NCBI GenBank assembly: GCA_002410555.1
Contig: DHSR01000060.1
Span: 1 to 36,284, forward strand
DNA from: Bacteroidales bacterium UBA5281
GTDB lineage: Bacteria; Bacteroidota; Bacteroidia; Bacteroidales; Lentimicrobiaceae
Direction: 5' to 3'
DNA length: 36,284 nt
A model generated the notes under the pieces. It searched no databases, was not told where the DNA came from, and was given only the letters and a program-made list of their open reading frames with translations. Of the stretch, positions 1-7,498 are shown in pieces (position 1 is the first letter of the stretch; every line of letters begins with the position of its first letter). The position numbers and the translations under genes were made by a program.

Positions 1-94
1 AAACCAGACAGAAACTATTTTCCCAGGCACCAATTTACGTATGATTTATAAAATTACCGCTAATTCTCATTGCGAGGGGTAAGGAGTTCTGACC

Positions 95-565
95 TTGTAC
101 AATTACTTTAAAGATTTAAACGAAGTGATTTTCATTTGTGTGCAGGATTTTATGATGGAATGTGAAGTCATGATTGAACGCGAATCAACTGGTTTGAAGC
201 CAGGGTTTGCCCGCATTAAAAAGCGTATGGAGCTCTTTATCCGTTACTTCACCCAATATCCCGATATTTTTGAACTCTTTTACGCTGAGCGCATGAATGA
301 TACCAGCAGCAGACAGCCCACTTCCAGTATGATTTACCTTTTTACCGATAAAATAATTGAAGAAGATGTTGATAAACTCCTGAAAGATCAAACTATAAGC
401 CAATCACGAGCTAAAAACTTAAGGCTTTCCCTAAAAAATAGCGTCATTGGCTTGTTGCTATTTTACAATAACCGCATGCAGCCAAATAATTATCAGAAAT
501 TTCTGGAAATTGCAACTCAACAGATAGACATCTGTTGCGGAGTTGTATCAAAATCAAACGATTAA
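95..565 (+). CDS. TetR/AcrR-type regulator, C-terminal part; N-terminal HTH damaged
   Basis: The open frame starts at a TTG and encodes 156 residues. The first residues (LYNYFKDLNEV) match the end of the TetR DNA-recognition helix, where the family reads GTLYxYF; the rest is helical, as in TetR ligand-binding domains. Continuing upstream in the same frame gives residues that still look like an HTH (ITANSHCEG), but a TAA at 80-82 interrupts them, and the earlier part seems to lie in another frame (RQKLFSQA near bases 5-28). The family is normally about 190-210 residues with the HTH at the N-terminus, so this looks like a pseudogene or a frameshifted assembly. A short HTH-less protein from the TTG cannot be excluded. 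No regulated neighbour is evident. Confidence 0.55.
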   Translation: MYNYFKDLNEVIFICVQDFMMECEVMIERESTGLKPGFARIKKRMELFIRYFTQYPDIFELFYAERMNDTSSRQPTSSMIYLFTDKIIEEDVDKLLKDQTISQSRAKNLRLSLKNSVIGLLLFYNNRMQPNNYQKFLEIATQQIDICCGVVSKSND

Positions 566-593
566 TTAAGCATTGCAAAGCACAATTCAGCAA

Positions 594-947
594 ATGAAAA
601 CAAGAAAAGAGTCGAAAATGGATTACAAAAACAGGAAGTTTCCCATGGGCGTGTTCCGTATTGTAAACAATACCAATGGCAAGATATATATTGGCAGCAG
701 CAACGATTTGTCAGCAGCCTGGAATTCCCATAAGTTTCAGTTAAATGCCGGACTTCACCCCTGCTTAGAATTGCAAGCCGACTGGAACCGCCTGGGAGCC
801 GATAAATTCACTTATGAAATAGTGGATGAAATTAAACCAGACGAAAAGGAGATGGGAGACTATATTGCTGATATAAAGGCACTGGAAGAGATGTTATTGG
901 AAGAACTGCAACCTTTCGGTGAAAAAGGTTACAACAAAAGAAAATAA
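594..947 (+). CDS. GIY-YIG nuclease family protein, small stand-alone type
   Basis: Single GIY-YIG domain. The motif reads MGVFRIVN followed by GKIYIGSSNDL, the usual GxYxI...YIGxS arrangement with the first GIY degenerate (GVF). A conserved core follows (FQLNAGLHPCLELQADW), and a late Glu-rich stretch (ALEEMLLEEL) could supply the metal-binding Glu. The frame is open from a TTG at 573, but I chose the ATG at 594 (117 residues) because Bacteroidota members of this family, as I remember them, begin MKTRKE. An ATG at 618 is also possible. Stand-alone proteins of this size are common in the phylum and their substrate is unknown; nuclease activity is a family inference. It ends two bases before an inverted-repeat element shared with the convergent lyase gene. 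Confidence 0.75.
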   Translation: MKTRKESKMDYKNRKFPMGVFRIVNNTNGKIYIGSSNDLSAAWNSHKFQLNAGLHPCLELQADWNRLGADKFTYEIVDEIKPDEKEMGDYIADIKALEEMLLEELQPFGEKGYNKRK

Positions 948-948
948 A

Positions 949-1030
949 ATTGCCACGAAAACAACAAAGCTCCTTTATTCACAACTAAAATCTTTGCGAT
1001 TCTTTGTGCCTTAGCGTCTTCGTGGCAATT
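949..1030. repeat. Dispersed extragenic repeat with 12-bp terminal inverted repeats
   Basis: AATTGCCACGAA at 949-960 is the exact reverse complement of TTCGTGGCAATT at 1019-1030. Between them is a stretch rich in 'tttgcgattctttgtg'-like words. It lies between the convergent GIY-YIG and lyase genes and could act as a two-way transcription end. Related words occur at 3970-3985 and 29264-29390, so it looks like one copy of a dispersed family. Confidence 0.5.
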
Positions 1031-1046
1031 GGCAAATGGCAGAATT

Positions 1047-2249
1047 TTATTTCAGATAACCTGTTTTCTTCAGGCTTTGCTCAATTTTCGACCAGGTACG
1101 CTCAATATCATTGTCCAGACCAACGCTGTAACGAACCAAACCTTCGCTTAAGCCCATTTTGCGTTGTACATCCTCAGGTACTTCACTTGAAGTGCTCTTT
1201 CCTGAGTTGCTGAACAAGGTTTTGAAGTAACCTAAGCTTACGGCCAGGTATCCAACGTCGTTGGCTTCCATATCTTCCATAAGGGCACTGGCTTTTTCTG
1301 CTGTGTCAAGGTCGATAGCAATCATACCGCCAAAACCAAACTGTGGGTTCATCATTTTCTTCAGCAGCTCATGACCGGGATGATTGGCCAAACCCGGATA
1401 AATGGTACGCAATCCGGCTGCCGTAAATTTTTCGGCCAGGAAAGCGGCATTATAACTGTGCTGCTTCATGCGGATGTGCAAGGTATGCAGGTTTTTCAGG
1501 ATGGATGAAGACCGGAAAGGATCAAGTACCGGGCCAAGCAACATAGCCGTACCGTCATTCACATCAATCATGCTATTGATTAAGTCGTTGTTTGCGCAGA
1601 TGGCACCGGCAACACAGTCATTCTTACCATTTACAAATTTGGTGAGGCTATAAACCACAATATGCGCACCCAGGCGTGCCGGGCTCACGATCATAGGGGT
1701 AAAGGTATTGTCAACCACAAGTTTGATGTTGTTTTTATTGGCCATTTCTGCCAAAGCCGGAATATCAGAAATCTGCAGCAGCGGATTGGTCATGGCTTCG
1801 GTATAAATCATTCGGGTGTTAGGCCTGATGGCAGCTTCCACAGCCTTCAGATCGGTGATATCAACAAACGAAACCTCAACATTGAATTTTTTCAGATAAT
1901 TGGACAGAAACGCAAATGTTCCGCCATAGGTGGTGATGCTTGAAACAATATGATCACCACACGAAATGAGGTGAAGAATGGTAGAGGTAATGGCTGCCAT
2001 ACCGCTGCCGGTTACCCAGGCTGATTCGGTGCCTTCCATAGCAGCCAGGGCATCTGCCAGATACTTATTGCTTGGATTCCAGTGACGTGAGTACAAAAAG
2101 CAGCCCTCGGCTTCTCCCTGAAAGGTGTCAACCATGGTTTTGGCTTCCATAAAAGTAAATGTAGCAGAATCGCACACAGAAGGATTTACATCGCCATGCT
2201 CGCCAAACTGGCGGAGATCTTGAATTTGATTTGCGGGATCGAATTTCAT
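1047..2249 (-). CDS. Methionine gamma-lyase / Cys-Met metabolism PLP-dependent enzyme
   Basis: 400 residues, the full length of the Cys/Met metabolism PLP family (cystathionine gamma-synthase, gamma-lyase, methionine gamma-lyase). Visible hallmarks are SRHWNPSNKYL near the N-terminus, GSGMAAITS at the PLP phosphate pocket, VVDNTF with the Asp that contacts the pyridine nitrogen, and YSLTKFVNG with the Schiff-base lysine at about residue 204. The C-terminus keeps LVRYSVGLDN, with the Arg that binds the substrate carboxylate. The exact reaction cannot be fixed by eye. Methionine gamma-lyase (methionine to methanethiol, ammonia and 2-oxobutyrate) is favoured over cystathionine enzymes because the gene stands alone beside an Lrp/AsnC regulator, as catabolic lyases often do. 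The start is ATG at 2249. Confidence 0.8.
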   Translation of the reverse strand: MKFDPANQIQDLRQFGEHGDVNPSVCDSATFTFMEAKTMVDTFQGEAEGCFLYSRHWNPSNKYLADALAAMEGTESAWVTGSGMAAITSTILHLISCGDHIVSSITTYGGTFAFLSNYLKKFNVEVSFVDITDLKAVEAAIRPNTRMIYTEAMTNPLLQISDIPALAEMANKNNIKLVVDNTFTPMIVSPARLGAHIVVYSLTKFVNGKNDCVAGAICANNDLINSMIDVNDGTAMLLGPVLDPFRSSSILKNLHTLHIRMKQHSYNAAFLAEKFTAAGLRTIYPGLANHPGHELLKKMMNPQFGFGGMIAIDLDTAEKASALMEDMEANDVGYLAVSLGYFKTLFSNSGKSTSSEVPEDVQRKMGLSEGLVRYSVGLDNDIERTWSKIEQSLKKTGYLK

Positions 2250-2311
2250 TTTTTTTGAATTTTATGATGAGTAATTAAATGATTTCTCTACTTGATGGCT
2301 GGGTTCAAAAA

Positions 2312-2386
2312 TATCAATAATGATTCAATTATGACCTAAAAATGATATTATTACATGGAAATGGCATTAATATTTTAATATTGATA
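2312..2386. promoter_or_regulatory. Candidate operator/promoter region between lyase and Lrp genes
   Basis: The 185-base divergent spacer is AT-rich. TATCAATA at 2312-2319 is repeated inverted as TATTGATA at 2379-2386, and the palindrome-like AATATT-TT-AATATT lies at 2369-2382. Lrp/AsnC proteins bind AT-rich palindromes and often control the divergent gene, so autoregulation and control of the lyase are plausible. No promoter box was assigned with certainty. Confidence 0.35.
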
Positions 2387-2434
2387 CTTTTATGCTCATT
2401 TTTGCAAAATACCATCACTTAATCAGTAGAAATT

Positions 2435-2902
2435 ATGGATAATAACTTTCATCTTGATAGTCTGGATAAGAAGATCATCAATTTTCTGAATGCAGATGCG
2501 CGCATGCCTTTCGTTGAAATTGCTCGTCGCTGTAAGGTTTCGGGCGCTGCTATTCATCAGCGGGTAGGCAAAATGGAAGAAGCCGGCGTAATTGCCGGTT
2601 CTTCATTACGGCTTAATCCCAAAGGAATGGGCTACCTCACCTGCGCTTTTATCGGTATCCAGGTAAACCTTACCGCCACTTCTACCCATGATGAAGTATT
2701 TAACAAGATTAAGAAGATACCCGAGATTGTAGAATGTCATCACATATCGGGCAAATACAGTTTGCTGTTAAAAATTTACACCCGCAATAACGAGCACCTT
2801 AAAAAGATTATCGTGGAGCAAATTCAATCCATTCCTGAGATTACCTTTACGGAGACGTTTATCTCATTGGAAACGGGATTTGAAAGGGAGTTGGGAATTT
2901 GA
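2435..2902 (+). CDS. Lrp/AsnC family transcriptional regulator
   Basis: 155 residues, the standard family size. Residues about 5-60 form the AsnC-type HTH: LDSLDKKIINFLNADAR, then FVEIARRCKVSGAAIHQRV as recognition helix. Residues about 70-150 are the RAM (ligand-binding and oligomerisation) domain, with VECHHISGKYSLLLKIYTRN as the central strand pair. Family members sense amino acids and often regulate the adjacent gene. Here that gene is a divergently transcribed sulfur-amino-acid lyase, so methionine or a related amino acid is an inferred effector. ATG at 2435 is clear, with no strong Shine-Dalgarno sequence, which is usual in Bacteroidota. Confidence 0.9.
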   Translation: MDNNFHLDSLDKKIINFLNADARMPFVEIARRCKVSGAAIHQRVGKMEEAGVIAGSSLRLNPKGMGYLTCAFIGIQVNLTATSTHDEVFNKIKKIPEIVECHHISGKYSLLLKIYTRNNEHLKKIIVEQIQSIPEITFTETFISLETGFERELGI

Positions 2903-2927
2903 TCAGTATTCAGTGGGCAGTGAGTAG

Positions 2928-2994
2928 AGATGAGAAGTGAGAGGTGAGAAGTGAGAGGTGAGAGGTTAAAATTTAGAGGTTAGAAGTTAGAGGG
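2928..2994 (+). repeat. Purine-rich short tandem repeat (GAGAGGT/GAGAAGT type)
   Basis: A run of degenerate 7-8 base units of the type gagaggt / gagaagt / tagaggt follows the Lrp gene. The same kind of run occurs at 25727-25822 in this orientation and at 27058-27120 in the opposite orientation (cctctaac / ccctcta). Confidence 0.6.
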
Positions 2995-3128
2995 GTTTGC
3001 CATCAGATGCAGCGCACCGGAATATAGGTAGAAAAAGAATGTAAAAACAATTAAAAGGTGCAGCGCACCGTGATATTGAGAAATGGAATTAAGATGAATT
3101 GAGGGAAGTGACGTTGGAAATCCGATTC

Positions 3129-3160
3129 CGATCCCGTCCCGTAAGAAAAGAACGGGATCG
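3129..3160. repeat. Hairpin, 9-bp perfect stem, 14-base loop
   Basis: Arms CGATCCCGT and ACGGGATCG are perfectly complementary. It may act as a terminator-like structure or be a copy of a dispersed palindromic element. A related GTCCCG...CGGGAC hairpin lies at 5231-5264. Confidence 0.5.
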
Positions 3161-3258
3161 AAACAAAAACTTGCCGTCTCTTGTCCCCACGCCAGTCAGC
3201 CTTGGGCTGATCTTCTTACCTCCGTGTCTCCCTGTCCCATTGTCCGTCCCTCATCCCT

Positions 3259-3732
3259 TCAGTAAGGCCCAATCAGGCAGGCTATTATGGCAAGTTTAAA
3301 CACTCCGTTTATGGTTATCAGGCAATCGCTGTAACTGGTGGAATTTCCCTGATATACCCTGTTCAATTTAAGGGTAAACAAGCAGTTACTATAGCTCGTT
3401 GAATTGCCATTATAAATCTTGTCACCCGAAAGGGTGTATAAGCAATCGGAATAGCTGGTGCTGCTCCCTGAATAAATCTTATTTCCTGAAATTGTATAGA
3501 GGCAATCGGAGTAACTGGTAGAATTGCCCTGATAAACCTTCTGATCTTTCATGGTATAAAGGCAATCAGAATAACTGGTGGAATTCTTCCTGTAGATTTT
3601 ATTATCCTGAATAGTAAACAGACAATCCGAATAACTTTCTGAGTTGCCTCTGTAAACCTTTGTTTGAGCGAATGCTTCTGTGAACAGTGCATTGGAAATT
3701 ACAATAATCAAGGTTGCGAGTAGGGCTTTCAT
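3259..3732 (-). CDS. Secreted protein made of six 20-residue repeats, function unknown
   Basis: 157 residues. Residues 1-23 are a signal peptide with cleavage plausible after AFA (QTKVY...). Residues 25-144 are six contiguous 20-residue repeats of consensus KxYxGNSTSYSDCLYTxxxx; each has one cysteine in the SYSDCL core and an aromatic at position 3. The periodicity suggests two short beta strands per repeat and a closed or solenoid beta fold, exported to the periplasm or surface. The last 13 residues (FKLAIIACLIGPY) depart from the repeat. I do not recognise a characterised family; a beta-flower-like repeat protein is one possibility but the motif match is not secure. The gene stands alone between the Lrp and aldo/keto reductase genes. 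Confidence 0.7.
   Translation of the reverse strand: MKALLATLIIVISNALFTEAFAQTKVYRGNSESYSDCLFTIQDNKIYRKNSTSYSDCLYTMKDQKVYQGNSTSYSDCLYTISGNKIYSGSSTSYSDCLYTLSGDKIYNGNSTSYSNCLFTLKLNRVYQGNSTSYSDCLITINGVFKLAIIACLIGPY
3301..3660 (-). repeat. Six in-frame 60-bp coding repeats
   Basis: The six 20-residue units correspond to 60-bp tandem DNA units on the minus strand. They are similar but not identical, with synonymous differences, so the array is not a very recent amplification. Unit number could vary between strains. Confidence 0.75.
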
Positions 3733-3985
3733 AGGGTTGTTTTTTATCTTAATTTGCTTTGAGAGCCAGAAAAATCATTGCTAATGACACAAAAAGCAGG
3801 CCGCATTACATTACAAATCAAGACATAAATACTTCCCCGGCAGAAACCTAATTTATTAGTCCGAACCGACCAGACCAATTAAAATTTATCACATTCAAGG
3901 CTTAAGCAAGTAATCTTTTAACAAGGTAGAAGAAAACTTGTTAGGTCGTTTTTTATATTATAAACGCCCGATTCTTTGCGATTTT

Positions 3986-5008
3986 TTATTCAGGAAATCT
4001 TGATTGCAATTGTCGTTGAATCATCCAACCTGGATATTCGGGAGAGAGTTTACTGATATCATCCAATTTCCTCATTTCGGTATCGCTCAATTTCAGTTCC
4101 ACTGAGGTGAGATTTTCTTTCAGCTGATCAATGGTTTTCGCTCCAATGATGGTGGAAGTAACTCCCTTTTGGCGAACCACCCAGTTTAATGCAACCACAG
4201 CTACAGACACCCGGTGTTTCTTCGCGATATCTGCCATCACATCAATAATATCATATGCTTTATCCTTATTAATGGGCGGGAAGTCAAAGTTATCGCGGCG
4301 GCTGTTGCCGGCTACTTCTTTATTGCGGGCATATTTACCTGACATAAAACCTCCAGCCAACGGGCTCCAGGGCATTATACTCACGTCTTCGTTTATGGCC
4401 ATAGGCAAAATTTCGCGTTCAATATCACGGGTAGCTATGCTGTAATAGTTTTGGGAAGCCACAAATTTAACCCATCCCATTTTTTCGGCGTAAGCATTAG
4501 CTTTCATCACCATCCATGCAGGGTGGTTACTGATGCCCAGGTATCGAACTTTCCCCGAACGCACAACATCTTCCAATCCGCGCATGGTTTCTTCGAGAGG
4601 TGTTACCGGGTCAACGCCATGGATATAAAGCAGGTCAATGTGAGAAAGATTCAAACGCTGCAGGCTATCGTTTACAGAATCAGCAATATGCCCGCGTGAA
4701 AGTCCCACCTGATTGGCCCCAGGGCCCATACGTAATCGAACTTTGGTGGCTATCACCACCTGCTGCCGGGAAACACCGATGGTTTTCAGTGCCTTGCCCA
4801 ACAAAATTTCAGAGAGTCCTTCAGAGTAAGCATTAGCAGTATCAATAAAATTAATTCCGCCATCCAAAGCGGCTTTTACAATGGCATTTACTTCTGCTTC
4901 GGGTAATTTACCAATGGCTTCCCAATAGCCTTTTCCTCCAAAAGTCATGGTTCCGAGACAAAGTTCCGATACCAGTATACCAGTATTTCCTAAGTTGTTG
5001 TATTTCAT
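3986..5008 (-). CDS. Aldo/keto reductase
   Basis: An NAD(P)H-dependent aldo/keto reductase of the (beta/alpha)8 barrel type. The catalytic tetrad is visible: Asp56 and Tyr61 in FIDTANAYS, Lys89 in VIATKVR, and His130 in LLYIHGVD. The cofactor-binding end follows (NWVVRQKGVTSTIIGAKTIDQL). The frame stays open to 5062, but I chose the ATG at 5008 (340 residues): it begins MKYNNLGNTGILVSELCLG, the usual N-terminus, and has AAAGAAG just upstream. The substrate cannot be told from sequence; many relatives reduce sugar-derived or xenobiotic aldehydes. The gene is single, with no operon partner. Confidence 0.85.
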   Translation of the reverse strand: MKYNNLGNTGILVSELCLGTMTFGGKGYWEAIGKLPEAEVNAIVKAALDGGINFIDTANAYSEGLSEILLGKALKTIGVSRQQVVIATKVRLRMGPGANQVGLSRGHIADSVNDSLQRLNLSHIDLLYIHGVDPVTPLEETMRGLEDVVRSGKVRYLGISNHPAWMVMKANAYAEKMGWVKFVASQNYYSIATRDIEREILPMAINEDVSIMPWSPLAGGFMSGKYARNKEVAGNSRRDNFDFPPINKDKAYDIIDVMADIAKKHRVSVAVVALNWVVRQKGVTSTIIGAKTIDQLKENLTSVELKLSDTEMRKLDDISKLSPEYPGWMIQRQLQSRFPE

Positions 5009-5364
5009 AAGCACTTCTTTGGGTTTTCGAGACAACACAAGCAATCTCATAATTAAAAACAAAAAAAAGCAGTTCAGGTTTGCAGAAAGTAAAGATTACA
5101 TGAAAATCATATTCTTAAACCGGCACGGGCTAATTCCAAACATTTCCTTTTCCCACTTGTTAAAAGGCTGGAAATGCTTAATTTTGCAAAATAAGGAAAC
5201 AGAGGAGGTCGTTTTGAATGTCTAATCCCGGTCCCGTTGCGTACGTAAGGGATGAAATCGGGACTAAGATATAATGTATTGTGAACTTCTCTTTACATTT
5301 TACGTCTGAATTATTGAATCTTTGAATCTTTGAAACTTTAAATCTTTGAATTAAAAATAACAAC
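5009..5364. other. Gene-free spacer before lpdA
   Basis: No supported gene. It contains a partial palindrome (GTCCCG at 5231-5236 against CGGGAC at 5259-5264) and four near-perfect 8-base tandem units at 5316-5347 (GAATCTTT, GAATCTTT, GAAACTTT, AAATCTTT). Both strands have short open frames with no family resemblance. Confidence 0.45.
5316..5347 (+). repeat. 8-bp tandem repeat, four units, just upstream of lpdA
   Basis: Units GAATCTTT, GAATCTTT, GAAACTTT and AAATCTTT end 17 bases before the lpdA start. They contain CTTTGAA words that partly resemble the TTTG end of Bacteroidota -7 boxes, so copy number could affect the promoter or leader. That is a guess. Confidence 0.5.
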
Positions 5365-6756
5365 ATGAATTACGATCTGATAGTTATTGGTTCCGGTCCG
5401 GGCGGATATGTAGCTGCCATAAGGGCTGCGCAACTGGGTATGAAAGTAGCCGTGGTTGAACGTTCCGAACTGGGTGGTATTTGCCTCAACTGGGGTTGCA
5501 TCCCCACCAAGGCTCTGCTCAAAAGTGCTGAAGTATATGAGTATCTTAAAAATGCCGGCGATTATGGTATTTCTATTCAGGGCGAAGCCAGTCCGGATTT
5601 CGAGGCCATCATCAGGCGCAGTCGCAATGTAGCCGATGGCATGAGTAAAGGCATTCAGTTCCTGATGAAGAAGAATAAAATTGAAACCATTGAGGGTACC
5701 GGTAAATTAAAAAAAGACAAAACCGTTGAAGTTACCGATGCCGATGGCAAAAAAACCGGTTACACAGCCAAAAATATTATTCTGGCTACCGGAGCACGTT
5801 CACGCGAATTGCCCAATCTGAAACAGGACGGCAAAAAAATCATTGGCTATCGCGAAGCTATGGTATTGAAGAAACTACCCAAAAGCATGGTAGTAGTTGG
5901 TTCAGGAGCTATTGGGTCAGAGTTTGCCTATTTCTATAATGCCCTGGGCACCAAAATCACCCTGGTGGAGTTTATGCCCAGCCTTGTTCCTGTTGAAGAT
6001 GAAGAAGTATCAAAGCAACTGGAGCGCAGTTTTAAAAAATCAGGCATGAAGGTGATGACTTCATCAGAGGTACTTTCGGTGGACACCAAAGGCGATTTAT
6101 GTAAGGTAACCATTAAAACCAAAAAAGGCGAAGAAGTAGTTGAGGCTGAAATCGTACTTTCCGCAGTGGGCATTACTTCTAACATTGAGGGTATAGGACT
6201 TGAAGAAGCAGGAGTTGAAATTGAAAAAGGCAAGGTAAAAGTGGATGAATATTATAAAACAACGGCTGATGGTATTTACGCCATTGGCGACATCATTCAT
6301 GGCCCTGCCCTGGCTCACGTTGCTTCACACGAAGGCATTATTTGTGTTGAAAAACTTGCCGGCAAGCATGTGGAACCCATGGATTATGGCAACATTCCGG
6401 GTTGTACTTACACCACCCCCGAAATTGCCTCGGTAGGCATGACCGAAAAAGCAGCAAAAGAAGCCGGTTATGAAATCAAAGTAGGCAAATTCCCCTATTC
6501 TGCTTCTGGTAAAGCCAGTGCTGCCGGAGCTAAAGAGGGCTTTGTAAAAGTAATCTTTGATGCAAAATATGGCGAATGGCTAGGTGCACACCTGATTGGT
6601 GACCATGTAACCGAAATGATTGCCGAAGTGGTAGTGGCGCGCAAACTGGAAACTACAGGTGAGGAGATCATTAAAGCGGTTCACCCTCACCCTACCATGT
6701 CCGAAGCCATTATGGAAGCTGTAGCCGCAGCTTATGGCGAAGTTATTCATCTGTAA
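5365..6756 (+). CDS. lpdA: Dihydrolipoyl dehydrogenase (E3)
   Basis: 463 residues, full length. This FAD/NAD disulfide oxidoreductase reoxidises dihydrolipoamide in 2-oxoacid dehydrogenase complexes or the glycine cleavage system. Seen in order: FAD-binding GSGPGGYVAAIRAA near residue 9; the redox disulfide Cys40-Cys45 in GGICLNWGCIPTKALL; NAD-binding VVVGSGAIGSEFAYF; second FAD motif YAIGDI; and the C-terminal HPHPTMSE with catalytic His442 and Glu447. The LNWGCIPTK motif fits lipoamide dehydrogenase rather than glutathione or mercuric reductase. No E1/E2 or gcv genes are nearby, so the parent complex is unknown. It is followed at once by a strong terminator, so it is probably monocistronic. 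Confidence 0.95.
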   Translation: MNYDLIVIGSGPGGYVAAIRAAQLGMKVAVVERSELGGICLNWGCIPTKALLKSAEVYEYLKNAGDYGISIQGEASPDFEAIIRRSRNVADGMSKGIQFLMKKNKIETIEGTGKLKKDKTVEVTDADGKKTGYTAKNIILATGARSRELPNLKQDGKKIIGYREAMVLKKLPKSMVVVGSGAIGSEFAYFYNALGTKITLVEFMPSLVPVEDEEVSKQLERSFKKSGMKVMTSSEVLSVDTKGDLCKVTIKTKKGEEVVEAEIVLSAVGITSNIEGIGLEEAGVEIEKGKVKVDEYYKTTADGIYAIGDIIHGPALAHVASHEGIICVEKLAGKHVEPMDYGNIPGCTYTTPEIASVGMTEKAAKEAGYEIKVGKFPYSASGKASAAGAKEGFVKVIFDAKYGEWLGAHLIGDHVTEMIAEVVVARKLETTGEEIIKAVHPHPTMSEAIMEAVAAAYGEVIHL

Positions 6757-6764
6757 TTTCATTT

Positions 6765-6804
6765 CACCTTCCGGAAATATTATTTTCCGGAAGGTGTTTT
6801 TATT
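6765..6804 (+). terminator. Rho-independent terminator after lpdA
   Basis: A 13-bp perfect stem (CACCTTCCGGAAA, loop TATTAT, TTTCCGGAAGGTG) is followed by a T-rich run. It starts 9 bases after the lpdA stop and ends just before rfbC. Confidence 0.9.
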
Positions 6805-6812
6805 TTCATTGC

Positions 6813-7373
6813 ATGGAAATTATCCCTACCGAAATTCCCGACGTATGCATCATTAAACCCAAAATATTTAAAGATGACCGGGGTTATTTTCTTGAATCTT
6901 ACAGTCGTGAAAAATTAAGTCGTGCCGGCATAGATGTTGACTTTGTTCAGGACAATGAGAGTAAGTCATCCAAAGGGGTTTTGAGGGGGTTGCATTTTCA
7001 GCGCCCACCCTATGCACAAGGGAAGCTGGTTCGGGTAATCAAAGGGGCTGTTTTCGATGTAGCGGTCGATCTTAGGCAACATTCACCCTGGTTTGGCAGA
7101 TGGGTTGGGGTAAATTTGAACGAACAGGAAAAAAATATGTGCTGGATTCCACCCGGATTTGCACATGGATTTCTTACGCTCGAGGATGAAACCATCTTTG
7201 CATACAAATGCACCAATATATACCATCCGGCTTCCGAGGGCAGTGTGCTATGGAACGACCCCCAACTTGGTATACAGTGGCCTGTGCTTCAACCATTACT
7301 TTCCGAAAAAGACCAGCATGCTCCGCTGATGTGCGACCTGGATGACCTCTTTTTCTATAACCGGCCGGACTAA
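6813..7373 (+). CDS. rfbC: dTDP-4-dehydrorhamnose 3,5-epimerase
   Basis: 186 residues, the usual size for RmlC/RfbC. This cupin enzyme epimerises C3 and C5 of dTDP-4-keto-6-deoxyglucose in dTDP-rhamnose synthesis for surface polysaccharide. Visible motifs: FKDDRGYFLESY, FVQDNESKSSKGVLRGLHFQ with the catalytic His61, GAVFDVAVDLR, WIPPGFAHGF, YKCTNIYHPASEG with the tyrosine region, and LWNDPQLGIQWP. The other rml genes (A, B, D) are not adjacent, so the gene is separated from a typical rhamnose operon. The ATG at 6813 lies right behind the lpdA terminator and little room is left for its own promoter, so some read-through or a promoter inside lpdA is likely. Confidence 0.95.
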   Translation: MEIIPTEIPDVCIIKPKIFKDDRGYFLESYSREKLSRAGIDVDFVQDNESKSSKGVLRGLHFQRPPYAQGKLVRVIKGAVFDVAVDLRQHSPWFGRWVGVNLNEQEKNMCWIPPGFAHGFLTLEDETIFAYKCTNIYHPASEGSVLWNDPQLGIQWPVLQPLLSEKDQHAPLMCDLDDLFFYNRPD

Positions 7374-7498
7374 TTTTTCAGGCAGGGAATAATTCGGCAC
7401 ATATTTCGTTTAATCATCAAGGATGATTTGCATTCAGTGGCTTAACCGCTGGAGGGTGGTTTCCGGTATATTTCTAATGATGACTATTTTATTATTGT

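Larger units (their letters stand above)
2903..3258. other. 356-base gene-free spacer with several repeat types
   Basis: No convincing gene. It holds the purine-rich tandem, two copies of TGCAGCGCACCG (3008-3019 and 3059-3070), and a hairpin with arms CGATCCCGT (3129-3137) and ACGGGATCG (3152-3160). An open frame at 3099-3299 has unnatural composition and runs into the convergent repeat-protein gene, so I do not count it. Confidence 0.5.

Noticed and set aside
3099..3299. 66-codon plus-strand open frame in the spacer after the Lrp gene
   Set aside because: Built from repeat and low-complexity sequence, overlaps the convergent repeat-protein gene, and shows no family feature.
5063..5366. Short open frames on both strands between the aldo/keto reductase and lpdA
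   Set aside because: They run through tandem and palindromic repeats and have no domain resemblance.
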